64,000 nt of DNA, taken from the NCBI GenBank assembly GCA_947568835.1, contig OX387606.1, forward strand, positions 11,346,001 through 11,410,000, in the 5' to 3' direction. Position 1 is the first letter of the stretch. The number at the start of each line of letters is the position of its first letter. The stretch is from Protonemura montana (Eukaryota; Arthropoda; Insecta; Plecoptera; Nemouridae). Position numbers and translations under genes: made by a program. Shown piece by piece: positions 9,714 to 24,130 of this stretch. The notes below the pieces were generated by a model. That model was not told where the DNA came from and made no database searches. It was given only the letters and a program-made list of their open reading frames with translations.

Positions 9714-12700
9714 GGTAAATAATTCAGATCTTGAAGATTTTATTATACTTTTATACATTTTTATTGTGGTAGACTGTCGTTGTTCGGAAATGTTGGAAAT
9801 CACTGCAACGCCCACCAAAAAGTAAACTATAGATACCAGCATTTCTTCTGTAGAACATTTCTGATATTTTACAAATATTTAACCACTGCATTATAGCAAA
9901 AATGTATTATCGTACCTAACATATCAAAAAGAGACCCACAAATACACGTGTGGCAAAACTTGTTTTAATATTAACAAAGAAAATTATCGACAAACTGATT
10001 TCCTAGCCTTTACATCACCGCCACTCGGTAAGATATTTTTAATTTCTCGAAATTTCTACATGCAACAATCGGTAATCCCGGGGACTAATTACCTAGAGTG
10101 TGTTTGCCGCGAGCAAGATTCGATCGCGGGACTGCGTTGTTCATGTCCGGCCCTCGGCGCAACACTATCAATTATGACAACGACATGCGCCAATACCTGT
10201 ACCTCTGAGCTCGTACCATCGACCACGCCTGAATCCCATGATATAGGCTTGCAATTTTACGGGGGTTTATGTCGGACCCAAGGGCTGATGAACACAGAAC
10301 TTTGAACACTGAACAATGAAGATTGTTCAATCGACGAGGTATAAGTTTGATGTACAACAATGAGTGAAGGCTGTTGGAAGCTTTCCTTGCTTAAATTACT
10401 CTCATTTTTGACTAACTTTAATTTTTTAACGTTAATAACTTACTAGTTTTGCTAGTCCCATGCTTATTTTTTCCTGCAGTGTTTTCTAAAAACAAGTTTG
10501 GTTATGAATGCTACATTAAAATTTAACTTCTGTTTTCCACATTTTCCCTTAAAAATAATACCGTTTCAAATTTCAAACAGACCAATTTTGGAAATGAGTT
10601 TTTTTTTTAAATAAATGGTAAAAGAAAATCTTAGTTGCTATTTTTTATGGCCTCCCTTAAAAAATACTAGGGCTTCGAGAACGCAATTTGAGTTGCGTTG
10701 TAAGATAAAAAGTAAAGTAACACAGTCAAAAATTACAAAACTTAGTCGGTATTTATGAATAGGTATAGAAAGAAAACACATATGGGCTAAAAAAACTTCA
10801 CACGTGCTTCATTTTTATATATTTCACATCTTTGTAAAGATTGGTGAGAAAATCCATACAATTTTGACGGTACAACTCTGAAACGTTTAGACAAAATCTG
10901 AACATTTTTCGTAAATTTTGAATGGTGTCAAAACTATTTGACCGATGCGACCTTTTGTCATCTGACACATGGCAGATGTTCAGAAACATCAATTTTAACG
11001 TGGGGTTTCTTGAACAGTTAAAAAAAGTAAAGAAATTGTTATTCCAGATCTCCTTCTCGTGTGATGTTTTCTTAGTTAAGCCCGGTAAAATTGTGACTGC
11101 ACCTGGCTGATAGATCTTACTATCATATCTTTGCAACACCACTCAAATTCACATTATACTCACTCTCATCACGGTAATAACACGATATTCCCATTGAGTT
11201 CCACCACAACACGCTACCGACACCGTACCAACATGAAGCGGAGGGCAACAGGTTCTGTGTTCACTGGTAAATGCTGCACATGCCGCTGATGTCACTCACC
11301 ACTTTACCACGCCTGCCAAACAATAATAAGATTAAATGAAAACAGTTAAATTACTTGTTGGGGTTCTAAAACCCTTTGTGTATTAATTTCCAACAATGTT
11401 TTGTCATTTTAGAGGTGCTAGTAATTTAATTGACAGAGGTGGTGGTGAGGTATTGTTTTATTTCTTTAGTGGTTCATCGAACTTTCAATCATCATGGCGA
11501 CGTCGACGCTGAACGCAAAGCGTCGGTTTAGAGTCGGCGTCATCTAAAAAGCACGCGACACAATTAATTTGTTTCTTTGCCTAGTGTATTGAAGACAATG
11601 CAAGAATTCGTAATGACAGTACAAATTGCATTGTAGCGCAATGGTGTGGGATAAAAGGGGGTTGTTTGTATATTTACTTGACAAAAAGGAATTGATGAGC
11701 AAGACTAAGAGAGTGTGAATGATATTGTTGTTTTCTCTTGTTCTTTGTAATGGAGAGCAGATAACGGGAAATTAATGAGACGTGAAAAGAAGAAAAGGAA
11801 CTGGAAAAAAATAGGCAACGAAGCGCACTGGAAATAACAATCATTAAAAATTTCTTCTAGAGAATTGGTTTTAAAATTCAAAGAAAGATAGTATAGACGT
11901 TTAAGAAAACGGCAAGTTGATAGCAGATGAGTGGTTGTGAAAGCGTCCACAAAATCTTAAAAATACATTTTCTTTGCGCTTAAAGTTTGATTGATTTGAA
12001 TTTGTCAATGGCTACCGCCATCTACAGCAAGCGAAATGCAACTCGTTTTAAGCTGTTTTAGCATCTTAATCATAATTTTTAAAGTATCTTGTTCCAGATC
12101 TTGACCACTTCACATGCATAACATGAAAAAAAGTCCCAAAGAACGTCCTTTTCTCGTATAGTTTGGAAATGATCAAAATTTCACAGCGTAATGTGAGCAC
12201 AAACTAAACTACTCTAATAAACTTTTGCCTGTTTATTTTAGCCCATTCATTTCAGTCGGACAATCTGACTATAAAGTGATCAATGGCTTTAGTTTCTTAT
12301 TCCACCCTCGAGTGGCATCCATCCCCACCCCGGACTGCACATTAAGGGAATGAAGGACGCAACCCACATTATTTGAATTCTCCAGTCGGACGTGGCTTGC
12401 TAATTCAATCGGGATATTTTGGGGCTGAAATAAAGCACATAACTTTTCACAGTTGAGACTCGGAATGTAAATTTGCCGTCATGGTCGAGGGCTCCAAAGT
12501 TGCCTAAATTTGTATAGAGTATAGTTTCATTTTAGTTTTTGACACATCGACGTCCCAAGCTCATCTCAACCACATATCCTTTATAATTAAAATAATAATA
12601 TTGATAATAATAATGCTAGTTTGTTGTCATTGAGACGATCAAATACAATGTATAGACAGTTGATATTTCTAAAATTACTCATGCATACACAATATTGTTT

Positions 12701-13140
12701 ATTTGTGAAATGTCAAATGATATAATTTACGTATGATCGTATTCAAAATAAAATAAAGTGGTCTAATATTAATGACTAGGTTTTAAAGCATCACACAATT
12801 CTGACAATTTATAAAAATCATCTGTATACTGGAGTTCTTTAGTCTCGATGTCAAATGTCAGGTTTACATTCCTTGATATTCTTTGGAAGGTCGTGACACA
12901 GTTTTATACCTGAAAAAATTGGATATTTTTTAATTGCTTTTGAGTACCTTTTAGTCCATGTTAATTTGCTTGTTTGTTTTTCAGGATTATTTAGGAACAG
13001 GTGAATTGTGATGGAAGAAGATCGCTAAGATCCGAAATTTCCGTTTAAAATATTTGCACGAGTGCCGTGATAATTCTACCAGATTATAAATGAACATCAC
13101 ATTTCACCTTGGAAACGAATCCTGAGTTCCTGTTTCAATA
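9714..13140. other. Intergenic, no gene seen
   Basis: Mostly AT-rich. A short CpG-richer block at about 10030-10300 and a patch at 11470-11560 (ACGTCGACG) stand out. The frame at 10798-11142 on the minus strand shows no domain or splice support. A poorly ordered (TAA)n tract occurs at 12590-12612. Confidence 0.35.
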
Positions 13141-13149
13141 TGATATTTG

Positions 13150-13588
13150 ATTGATTTCTGGTGTTCAACGACGCACTGTTTTGACATCTGGCCATGCGGC
13201 ACTGGTCTAATGTTGTCGGTGAGTGAATAGATTCTGATGAGGATGACGATGAATCTAACCTTGCCTAGAAGTGAGGAGGGGGAACCCGATGCCGACACGT
13301 AGCCTACTCCTGTCGAAGAGCACCAAGGGGACCACCGGCTTAACGTCCCTTCCGAAGGACGGTACAACTCAAACAGCAGGATTCCTCCACAAATACATGC
13401 TGTCGAGAGGTTGATAAGTAAGGCAAATTAGGATGCTGAACTCACTTTCGTTCCTCTAACCTCTCTCCCGAACAGAACTGGTCATTTGTAAGATGGTCAC
13501 CCATCCAGTACCTAACTCAGCGCAGTGTTACTTAACATCGGTGATCTAACGAGAACCGGTGTTTCCAACACGCCAAACCTTTCGGTAG
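13150..13588 (-). mobile_element. 5S rRNA-derived SINE (SINE3-like), full length
   Basis: Flanked by perfect 9-bp direct repeats TGATATTTG at 13141-13149 and 13589-13597. On the minus strand the 5' head (about 13574-13492) is clearly related to 5S rRNA: it contains ACCGGTTCTCGT, GATCACCGATGTTAAG and GGATGGGTGACC, in 5S order and spacing, the last covering the box C promoter element. The unrelated body carries the family blocks CGTCCTTCGGAAGGGACG, CGACAGGAGTAGGCTACGTG and CATGGCCAGATGTCAAAACA. The 3' end is AT-rich. 5S-headed SINEs (SINE3) are transcribed by RNA polymerase III and moved by a LINE; the partner is not identified here. Two further defective copies lie at 3.8-4.4 kb. Confidence 0.9.
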
Positions 13589-13597
13589 TGATATTTG

Positions 13598-16500
13598 CAT
13601 ATAACTTGCAATGTGGTACAGCACCCTTCGTTGTTCGCAAAAAAAGTGTTTGCTTGGATTTTGAATCAAGAGCGTAATTTTATTTATTCGTTTTTTATTC
13701 TATCGAGTTCAGCGAGTTTCATTGAGCTCTTAACATCATCATTCGAGAGCTTTTCGAGCTCGCTCCGAGAGTAAAACAAAAATGTGACCACAGTGCAATA
13801 GATTGTGTCAGCAAAAAATCTCCCCCGAGTTCACACTTTTGCTAAAACTAGTGCCAGCACTTTATCAAAAAGACATAATTACACGAATGAGTTATTACTT
13901 TATTATTATTTGCTCAAATCTCAGGAGAAGTGTGATGAAAAAGGTTATTTGAAAACAAACTAAAAAACCAGCACTCAACCCCAAAAAACAGATAGCATGA
14001 GAATAGAAGACAAATTTATGTCAAAAGCTCTCAAGAATAAAGTCTCCTCGCTAATTTAAGAAAATGAAATAATGTGTTTCGTAATTCCCGTGAGGATAGC
14101 CTCTTGAATATTATTATAACTTGGATGCTGAGCGACATTTGCATGGTGTGGTGCTAATCATTGGAGAGCCAGCCGGTGTAGCACCTGTCTGGAACGGAAC
14201 AGACGAACATTTCCCAAGAATAAAAGCGTGTGCCACTTCATCGTCCTGACTGGTTCCAACTTTCTGCGACCAACTGAGAGTCTGTACAAGCTTAGCATAA
14301 AACGATTAACGCTTCACGCTTTCGTCACTTTCGAGAACAATATCATGTAGAGGGAGACGAAAACTAAGCCGCGCGGGGGTGGCGAGGAGAGAATATTTGA
14401 AAGTTTATCAGTTAACGACCTCTAACCTAAAGATCATTAGATGACGGATTATTATTTTGATCACCACCTGTAAATTGTCTCAGTGGTTTACCTAAACTGA
14501 AAGCAGAACAACAGCAGAATCACAACCTTGCTTTGCTTACAAAGTGCCACAGAAAGCTCTCCCAACCCTGTGATCCCCAATCATGCAAATTATAAGTTGC
14601 TCTTTCTAATCCGTTTGACGTAAATGGAAGATATTATTCTGCTTTGAGTGGAAACATAAACAACGTAAAAACGTAAGTGTAATACTGTACTGTCTGGTAT
14701 ACAAGACACAATTGGTAAGAAATAAAAATAAGACATCATTTAAGATATTCATGTACAAAGTGTGACAGTCAAAAAGGCTATACCCACAATTTTTTTTTGC
14801 TGAAGACCTAGAAATGCAAATCGCTTCTACACGCCATGCACCTTCGTCCTTTCCACCGCTGCCGTTGGCGTCGGCGTCGGCGTCGGAGTTGTCGGCGTTG
14901 GCGTCGTTTATTGTAACCGACGCCGTGGCCTCTCGAGCAGCTCGGAAAACGGACCGGGCTAACGTTCCCCCGGGGTACATTACTCATATTTTATGAGGCG
15001 GCGAGCGGGGCTCCCTCACGGGGTACCGTCTGGCCGACGACAGCGACAGTGTCTCGGCGTCCGTACGGCCCAGAGTGGGATAAAGGTAGGTGGTCGACGT
15101 CGTCGCGCAGGAAGCATCGTCCCCGGAAGAGTCGAGTTAATGCTGAGGACGTGAACGGTCGCCGCGGAAAATTCGCACGACCCCTGCAGCTACCCCCTCG
15201 CTTTTTGGAAAGCGACCCCTGCGTTTTCTCGCCCTGGAAATACGTCATTGTCACTCGGTTTCGCCAGCACAGGAGGTTTCACCGCGGAAGGGACCTAGTA
15301 TTAATAAGCATTAACCGTAAAGTGGACTTCTAATTTAAGTCATAGCTCACAACGGAGAGCGACTCCATCTTCTTAAAAAGACAACGAGCTAAATTAGTTT
15401 AATTGGCTTCATCAAGAGTTAGTGTCACACGTCATAATTTCTTTTTGCGTTGTTCTCATCCCTCATTTTTATCCTCTCGTAGGAAATCGCTCGCGAGTTT
15501 CGACGCAAGTGGGGAATGATAAATCATTTAAGCGACATAGCAACTTACACTGCGACGACGGGGCAGGCTGGCGTGATGAAATGTATCGCGATGCATTCTT
15601 GAACGAATTTCTAGCCGTTGTTGGTCCTGAGAGGCTTAGCCTCTTCACTGGCAGCGAGTGCACCTGGAGATGATGTGTCGTCCGCCAGACGAGTTTTCAT
15701 TTTATCAACTGTCACATTGGCGAGTGCAAATTGAGTGGAACGATGCGAGATATGGCCGACGACGTCGACGCTAGAAGACAGACTAGGTAGTAGCTATATA
15801 TGGTGAAAATAGTATATGGATAGGTGTCACAAGGGACCGAGTCGAGTAACTCATAATGGAGCTGGATATGCAATATCGATGTTGATATTGGCTGAAGTAG
15901 GTATTTCTTATTCTGACAAAATCGAAGGATTTGTTTTCAGATCTATATCTTTGTCTTAAAATTCGCTTGGAGTATTCTAGGTTGATAAGTTTTAGTTATG
16001 TTTAAATTAAAATATTGTTAGTTTGCTGTCATGAAACCAAAGTTTGGCGGGAACAAACTTTTAGTTTGTGGATTCATGCAGTTGGCTGGAAATTTTAATC
16101 ATCAGGAAGGTATACTGTTTTAGTTCGGTGTTTGATATCCCCACGATCTATAAAAGGTTGAATACATGAATGGAAGTCAGGGAATACCAAAGAAAACCTG
16201 GGAGATTAATTTTGATTCTAAATTCAGAATTTGCAAGAAGATGAACATAATAGTTAGAACTGAGAGTCTCGTCTGTTTACTTTCATGACTGCCAGTGCTA
16301 TGGATGATTGGGTACAATATCATATTTTTCAATCACGTTAGGTAGAACCGTTGGTAGAACATTTGAATTGGTTGGTGACTTTATTCGTTGAATTTCCAGC
16401 CGACTGAAAGCAATTAAAACTGCAAACGATAATTGTAAATAATTTTACCTAAGTTGGTAATATGACGACGGTTTCTAGACCCACATGCCCGTTCAAGGTC

Positions 16501-18460
16501 AAACGACCTTGCGTTCGAATACAACCGTTGGTTCGAATATTGGGTTGCGTTTCTGGCTCAGTAACGACCGTCATGTCATCCTCGAAGGAACGTTAGCACT
16601 GCGTCGAAATCAAAGTAGCAAAATGAGTTAAAAGAGTTGAATATAGAGTGTCAAAAGAGTTAAAAAAAATGTGCGTGTGCCTTATCGTGATTTAGGTAAC
16701 GGGTGAAACAATTGATCGAACAAAAAACGTGTTTCTGAACTATGGCGTCGGTCGTGGGTATCCGTTGATTTAGTGAAGAATGCGTTTTGTTCCTATTGCA
16801 GCCAAACAAGTAGGGTGATTGTTAATTAGCAAGTGATCTGATTGATGAAAAGGATGTGCGTATCGGTTATTGCAATACCAGGACGTGATGATCGACAGCT
16901 GTATCTACAATCGACTACGGAAAAGAAGGTACTGTACTAAACATATACCAGTCAAGCTCACTGAACCCTTTTTTTATCAGAATATAGCAGGCAATTTGAA
17001 TAGCTACTTTAGTTGTATTTAAAGTGTTGATTGCTATCTTGTTGCATATTACCAAATGATAGGGTTCTTCGCAGTTTATTAACTTTGTGCAGCATTCCTA
17101 AGTCCACCAGTGCTTACGATGTGCGAATGCCGTCTCACACAGCTGCGTTCCTATCCACTACCAGCCCTTTCCCAAAAGGCGACCAAAAACAAATTTATTC
17201 AATTGGCAATGAGCGACACTAGCGAAATGGTGTAGGTTTACATTCAGGGGAGGCGCAAATTAAATTGTCGCAAACATATACAAAGTGGCAACGCCAAGGC
17301 GGAAGGAAATAAAAGCCCTCCTAAGACATATCCATGCACTCTACCGTGCGCTTCTCGAAGACACTGGCTTCAGGGACAAAGATACACAATAACCCTGACA
17401 TCCCCTGAGGAGGCAAACGAATTGTAGTATCTCTTTTAGAGATTTGTCTCCAATTAAGTTAGTCGCGTATCTATCAACCCCAGGAGACGATGGCCTGGTT
17501 CGAGAAGCTCGGTTTTTCTTGCTCCCAGCGTTGTTGCTCGACGCCAGACAAGCCGACGCCTGGCGTCGCGACGGAGTCGACTTCGGTGAACCGTGCATTT
17601 TTTTTTTATTTAGGAACCGCGAGAGTTACGAGGGGATTTGTTTTTGTATTTTGAAGGTTGTGTATGTGTTAGTGTCTTTATGGTGAGTTTTTTCGGAGTA
17701 GAGTGGCATTATGTAGATGAGATTTGCGCTGGTTTGGAGGTGGTATCACTTGGAGAATATAGGTCTGTGAAGTTTGAAAATGAGAATAACTAAAAGAAGT
17801 TGCGCCTATAGTTACAATGAGAATTCACGACGTGCTGTTTGACGAAGAAATGTATTATGTCATTCAATTAAAGTTGGTTATTTTACACGAGGCTTTTCTT
17901 GTCGTCCGCAGTCAGCGACGGAATCGCAATTGTTTATGCATGGGAAAGAAGTTAAAAGTCAATCAGAATGATTTCTTTGCAATGGTTTGCGGCTGTGAAA
18001 TCGAAAAAAAAATGTATGCAAATTACATCATTATTATGAACATGTCTGGAATATGACCTTAATTTTATTTTTTTTCTATATGCTTATCTGCTCTTCCGAA
18101 AAATTGGCACTGGATTCGTTTAAGGGTGTGTGGGTAATCAAAATAAAGATTTTTTAAATTAGAAACTTTCATGAACAGTTGTCCGCACCTTCAAATCGTT
18201 ACTATGACACTCTGACAGTCGAATGAAGGGACCAGTTCACATTCAATCCAATTTTCGGCCATCTTCTTACAATACTTGATGTCAATTTCGAGCCTCATGA
18301 AATCCCTATTTTTGTTATTCAGTTCCACCACAACTTCGCATCACACCCAGGTACCCAATTCGGTTCAACAAGAGACATCTTCCGAACGAGACACTAATTT
18401 AATCACACACCAGAAATCACAGCCTGGCACGAAGGGCACTCAATTAGTAACAATGTCAAG
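13598..18460. other. Intergenic; CpG/GTC-rich island at 14.8-15.3 kb
   Basis: No gene supported. At 14866-14912 a (GGCGTC)n-like tract sits at the edge of a CpG-rich island extending to about 15330. The frames there (for example the minus-strand frame with a DADADAN repeat) are translations of this tract. GC-richer patches at 15480-15780 and 17500-17600 may be regulatory. The remainder is AT-rich. Confidence 0.35.
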
Positions 18461-21400
18461 ATGAGTCACCTCGTTTAGCCTCACAAGTGCGCGTCATTAC
18501 GGTGCCAAACAGTCGTTTCGCGCGCCCTGGCGGCTGGGCTTGCAATTAAACTCATTACCACGTCGGCGTCATGCACTGGACTTCGAGGACACTAACGGAA
18601 TTGTCTGCTACGAGAGCCCGTAGTAAAGACGTGGTACGTGCCGGCCCAGGGTGCTTACCTAAAAGGTCACATGCACCATTCACCAATGATCATCGAGTAT
18701 GGCGGCGTCGCATGGAGTGCGACTATGTGGGTGTGTGGGTGTGTGGGTGTGTGCACTTGGACTGATTGCAGTTTGCAGCTACACGGATTAAGCAAGGGGA
18801 TGTAATTAATTTGGCGGCGGCTCTCGGCTCTCGGCGTTGTGGCCAGTCGAAAGTAGAGTTATGGACGACGACGAGAACGGACGCCGAAGTCAGCTGGATT
18901 TTACTCCCACCCCACCATTCTCATCCAAATAGCTACCCTCTCGTGGTTCGCGCCAGGGATTTCATTCGGCTTCAGAACAATTGCTCGCCAGGGCAAATAA
19001 GTGTCTGAACGTCGCGATTTTTTTCTTCTTTGGACGTCGTGCGGACCTTTTTGTATAATTAAAAATCGGTGATCGAAATTAAAATTCTCGAGAGTTTGCG
19101 AATGATGGGCAGGCTTGTCGACGTCAAACGTCTTTAAAAAGTTCCATGCCTTTCTTCGCAATGCCCGCGCTCCATGTCGAATGAATGAGAGAAAATAGCA
19201 AATTAATTACTTTTCATGCGCGCGTGCGCGCTGCGTCCCTTTTGAACTCGAATAAACGTCTGGTAATCGCCGACGATAAAAAAATCCGCCAGCCTCAATT
19301 AAGCATTTCAACGATAATTGCTCGGTGCCATCACTCACTTTCTCCCGTGCGATCAAAATAACGAGGCGGCAAACTCTGTACAGCACAGCGTGCAGCAGCT
19401 AATCATCAAGACCATAGCACCCCTACCCCCAACACACCCCGTCTAGCCACCGGCAAAGCCACCACTCCATCCTCATTCTCATAACAGTACCTACCACCTG
19501 AAACAACTATACTCTTTGTGCAAAGCGTACCACACAATTACGCAATTAACTATTTAAGTAGACTGGTTTTGGGAGGCAAGCAGTCTACGATTTTCTCACC
19601 AATGCCGCGTGAATAACTCTTGAAAACCTCTCCCCCTCTCCTGCATGGCAGCGTGGACGGCGTCCCAACTCCCTTGACTGCAGCCGACTACCCCATCCAG
19701 GTACTGATCCATTTTAATGCCACATCCATTCCAATTAACTCCCCGGCGCGGCTTGGCGTTCATTAAAATCCCGTACACCGACGCCACGCGATTCACCTCC
19801 CTCCCCCTACCACTCGTGCCGCCCCGGCCAGCATGAGGCGTCCTGGCATGACTCTCGAGAAAATAGGACGACGACGCCGTCGAGCCGACTGGCTTGAAAC
19901 CAATTAGCAGTGGCCGGGCGCCCGGTGTTTAGATCTCACGGATTTAGCGGGGGTGGTTTGCCTCCCAAAGAGTCCCGACCGCTAGGGTTGTGGCGCGAGG
20001 CAAACTTGTGTACGACTTTCACGGGCGAACGCCACCCAACCCCTGTCGTGTCCGATGGTGTCCTGAGGGACTCGTTGAAAGTAATCAGGAAGATCCGAAG
20101 ACTGCAATCACCGACTACTCTCATTGGCCCCTTATTCTTGTCGTCGGCGAATGCAGGGGGGACGGTCGCGGTAACACTTAGTTGCGGTGAGGAGTGGATT
20201 AAGTCGCGACACCCCGGATGGCTTGCCAAGCCGTGGCCGGCCCCGGACTAATGTGATTAAACTTTTCAAGTCGGTCGAGCGGTGATATCGACAGGGTCAG
20301 GGAAAGGCGTGTGCGGAATCGCGACAAGATTTTTCTAGCGGGGTGCAGATTTCCAGGCGGAAAGCGCGCTGGGAAATTGCACGGCTTCTCGGTATGCATC
20401 TTGCATGTTTTAATGGAGTCATGCCAGCGAGATTACACCGTGCATACATGAGATGCGCGCTAGAAACATTTTTGCCTAAATGGATTTCGCTTGAGTGGAA
20501 CTCACCTTTACAGCTCTGCCAGAGATATAGGTGTGTATGCTATATGTTCATAAGCCTGCCATGAAATATTTATAGCTTCTAAGAAACGAGAGTAAGATTA
20601 GGTAAGAAGAGTTTCGCCTCCAGATAGTGCGCCGAAAATCGAACTCTCGTGCCTACTTTTTTTTAGTAAATAGGGTCGCCTTTGGCGTCAGTGAAAAGGC
20701 ATCTCTATAAATGGAAAAACTACAACTGCTCGGGGCAGAAAAGAATGACTTCGACGTCGCGCGTAGGAGGCCAGGTCGACGACGAAGACGACGACGTCGG
20801 TATCAGTGTTTCGGAAGGCATCTCAATCTAGTCTGAAGTAATGGGCTGGCGACGCTTTTTGCCGCCGTCGAATGGTGCACGTCTTCGGAGGCAAGACGGC
20901 CACAGCGCGGTCTGCAGGTGACGGCTGCGATACACGACCGTCGACGCCGTCGCCGTCGCCGAAGAGAAAGAGTGTGCAGCAGTCGCATGTCTCGGAGGGT
21001 GCAAGAGTGCGACTGCGAGTGGATTGCCAGTGGCGTGGCTCTAATTTGCCGATATGCCCCACGAGAAATGTGCTTATGAGGAATGCGTTTCCATTGACTT
21101 GAACGCTGATCATCTTTCACTCGTGAAGTTGTGCGACTATACTCTCTTTTTAAAAAAATTTTTCTGAGTTTCGGGTTGTGGTCAAAACTGGTTGAGTCGG
21201 ATTTTTCGAAGCGATGGTCTGATCATGCGTATTTGTTACCTGGTTAAATGAGGATCTAGTCGAGTCAGTCAGTCGACTAATGGTTTGTTCGAACATTGCT
21301 AAATGTTATGTGTGTGTGCTATGAACGTCGAGTCGATTGTGGGCAGTCCCATATGACAACCAAGTTTTAATTTCCTAGGACGCTATGCTTGTGCTTGTGT

Positions 21401-22800
21401 TTATTGCTATGTCAATCGTGGGTAGACCCTAAGAACATACTTGATTTCTTCAAAGCTATATAGGATTTGTAGGAAATGGGAAACTGTTTTCTGTGGCTTG
21501 AAGAGTTCGTCCCTTCATTAAAACACTTTTTCTTCAAAGCTCCCGATTTTTTGTTATATTTATTCGACAATGATTCGGTGCAAGTAATGCATAGTTTAAA
21601 GTAATCTTCCGGGGCGTATGGCATCATACAATACCCTTTTAATTGACACCTAAATCAGGTTTTTTAAGTGGAGGTACCCATACCCCACACTGCGCCACTG
21701 TCCCCAGCATCGTCCCATTTCCACTTGCCCTTGAGTCGAGCCATTAGCAGCGGCCAAGACGTTTGTCTTTGCCCTCCTCCCCCACCCACCCCAACGAGGG
21801 CCGAGAGCGCGGTCGGTCGCGTGTTAACTTGCCAATTTCCCGGCACCCGGAACTCGCGAGGAAACTCATCTGCGTTTTGGCTCGACCACCGCCAGCGAAA
21901 CGTCCCGCGAAACGAGGCACTCCGTCGTGGTCTGGAAGGGGGTTCACTTTGCGACTTCGAGGCATGGACGCCCTCAGGCGCGCTGCCAAACAGAGGAAGC
22001 TAGTAATTAATTGGAGGGTTTTTGTTGCTGGTTGTAGGTGGGAGTGTATTTTTTTTCTTTGTGCTGTTTTGATGAGGTAAGCAGTTTCGTTCCACGATTT
22101 TTTCCAGGATTGTGAACTCGAATTAGGTTGAGATGTCGTGTGCATTTCCTTCTTACATCAGAGTGTCCTCGGGGTCTTATTGTAATGTGCATTGCTCCCT
22201 TCGAGATCTCGTTCGCGAGTCGAGACCTGGTCGCGTCTTGCGCGCTCGTGCATTCTTCGGGAGATGAATATCATAATCAATCTCGACGGGCGCTAGATCG
22301 GGATACGTACCTCGCACAATATGTTATCCCCGGCGAATGGATAGCATAAGCGGCACACACATGAACTTCTCTCGCGATTATCGATTTTCGTTTGTTCCGT
22401 GGAGCAAAGTAAGAGATGGATCTGCGATATTTTCTCACACCATTTCTTTTGATATAGCGTCGTCTTTGGGTGGATTCAGATTGAAAAGTTGTTTTTGCCT
22501 CGAAGGTTCGAGTGTGTAACTCGCTGATTTAAAACGGGTGACGCAAACACAGCTTCGCGAGCGTCGCGGCGCAGGAAATGGGTCGGCGTCGACGCTCGGA
22601 AAACTCGAATGCAGATATTTCGTATTTATATGTGTTTTCGGTTGTCGTCTTTCCCGAGGAAGGTTGCCATCAGTCACCGGCGCTCGCCTCGGCAATTGTG
22701 ATTGCTTGCCTGGAAAAATGTCTTCGGGATATCATTATTTCTTTCGCGAATTGTGATACATTTTTCAGCTGTCGGTCATCATGACTTCTTCATCCAATAG
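18460..22800. other. Long CpG-rich, probably regulatory block
   Basis: About 4.3 kb of GC-rich, CpG-rich DNA with interspersed TAATTA-type cores, most marked at 18460-20420, 20740-21080 and 21660-22760. It holds a GTGGGTGTGT tandem at 18727-18752, an alternating GCGCGC stretch at about 19218-19232 (Z-DNA-prone) and GAC/GTC runs at 20776-20800. Overlapping frames exist on both strands with no dominant coding frame, no splice structure and no recognised domain. That argues for conserved non-coding DNA or a CpG-rich promoter rather than exons. Confidence 0.4.
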
Positions 22801-24130
22801 CCGTTCGTCTTGCGTAGAAATAGCCTGACGTTGCATTTGCTGACTGCAGATTTATTGGTACAAATCCGTAAAAAGAATCTCAAACATTTCAATAAAATAC
22901 TATCAATCTGATTTATAAGGCTCTGGAGCGTTCTTTTTTCTAGCATTAGCAAGAGGAATTTAACAAGAAATACAACATCGATAAATAGATTTTCTTTTCA
23001 TTTCAATACGCCATTGAAGGCGCATCGTTGTGTTGACAATATCTATCTCAACCGCTTCGCACAGCGAATTCAATCGTTAATAAAAGGAAACAAGCGTGCA
23101 TAAAATAAATCAACATCAATGCAAAGACTCGAGCTTAGATTTCAGCAAGAACACCCAACCAGCACCCCCGTCCCACCTTATCCCCTGAACGGAATGCATG
23201 CTTGAAAGTGCAGCGATGAAGTACACCTATAAATCGGACTGCAAAGTGCAGCTGTTCTCTGGAAATGTCCACAGGATTTATCCTCGAGCAACGCTTCCTT
23301 TGCACAAGAGATAATCTTAAATCTGACCAATGACCTGACAATCTCCCATGTTCCCTGACCAACGACGTGATCTGTTTCATCGCCTCAGGCAATGCTACTT
23401 AAAACATCTTGGAAAGAGGATCGAGATTCCATGTACCAAACCCGAAGCCTGCGTTTGAAGCCCGGCTGCACCAGTCAGTAAAGTGCACTGTTCTACAATT
23501 AGCCACAGATTCCTGCATCGCTCTGAATCTCACAGCTAACTCGTTAACGAACCTTCTTGAACCCTGATTGGGAGCTTGGCTAATTAATTCGCATCATACT
23601 TCATAACATATTATTTACATACTCTCCGAGCTACTTTGCTTTGTGCAATATTAAAACAGTACACGAATACTCTCAGCAGAGAGTTTCTGGCATCCACTCA
23701 AAGGTAGAACCCTAGCGAATGGAAGGAATGGGACACGGTTTTAAACCTGCAACCTATAAAGCAATGAAGAGAGATGAAGAAAAAGGTAAAAGAATATGTA
23801 AAAAGAATTCTGCAATTCAAATGTGTTCATTAGAGGATTGCGAGCGAGGTGGAGGGGTGAGGAGGGGAGAGGAAAATAAGATTTCCGCGGATGAGGAAAA
23901 CTTCGTCAGGAGGTCGCGCGTGATGAATACGGAAAGTTGGGCGACGGCGAAACATTGCGAGGGTACGTGGGTACCATGGGTACACTGACACATTCAAGTC
24001 GTCACTAGAAGGTGGGTTGTGAGATATGCCACAACCAGAGAAGGTATCTCTGCACTCGGAAATTATTCAACATTTTATTTTTAAATATAAATGTCAGTAA
24101 AATAAGCGGTACAACCGTATTACCGTAACG
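22801..24130. other. Intergenic, no gene seen
   Basis: Moderate-GC sequence without recognisable exons. At 23962-23986 GGGTAC recurs three times within 25 bp. The frame at 23719-23988 is rich in Lys/Glu/Gly from a purine-rich stretch and has no further support. Confidence 0.3.

Noticed and set aside
14606-14980. 124-codon minus-strand frame with DADADAN repeat
   Set aside because: The repeat is a translation of the GTCGGC microsatellite and the rest is AT-rich without exon features.
20801-20840. TCAGTG initiator candidate in the 20.8 kb GC-rich block
   Set aside because: No DPE at +28 and no TATA box at the right distance.
21744-22145. 133-codon minus-strand frame in the GC-rich block
   Set aside because: Overlaps several equally long frames on both strands, as expected in GC-rich non-coding DNA.
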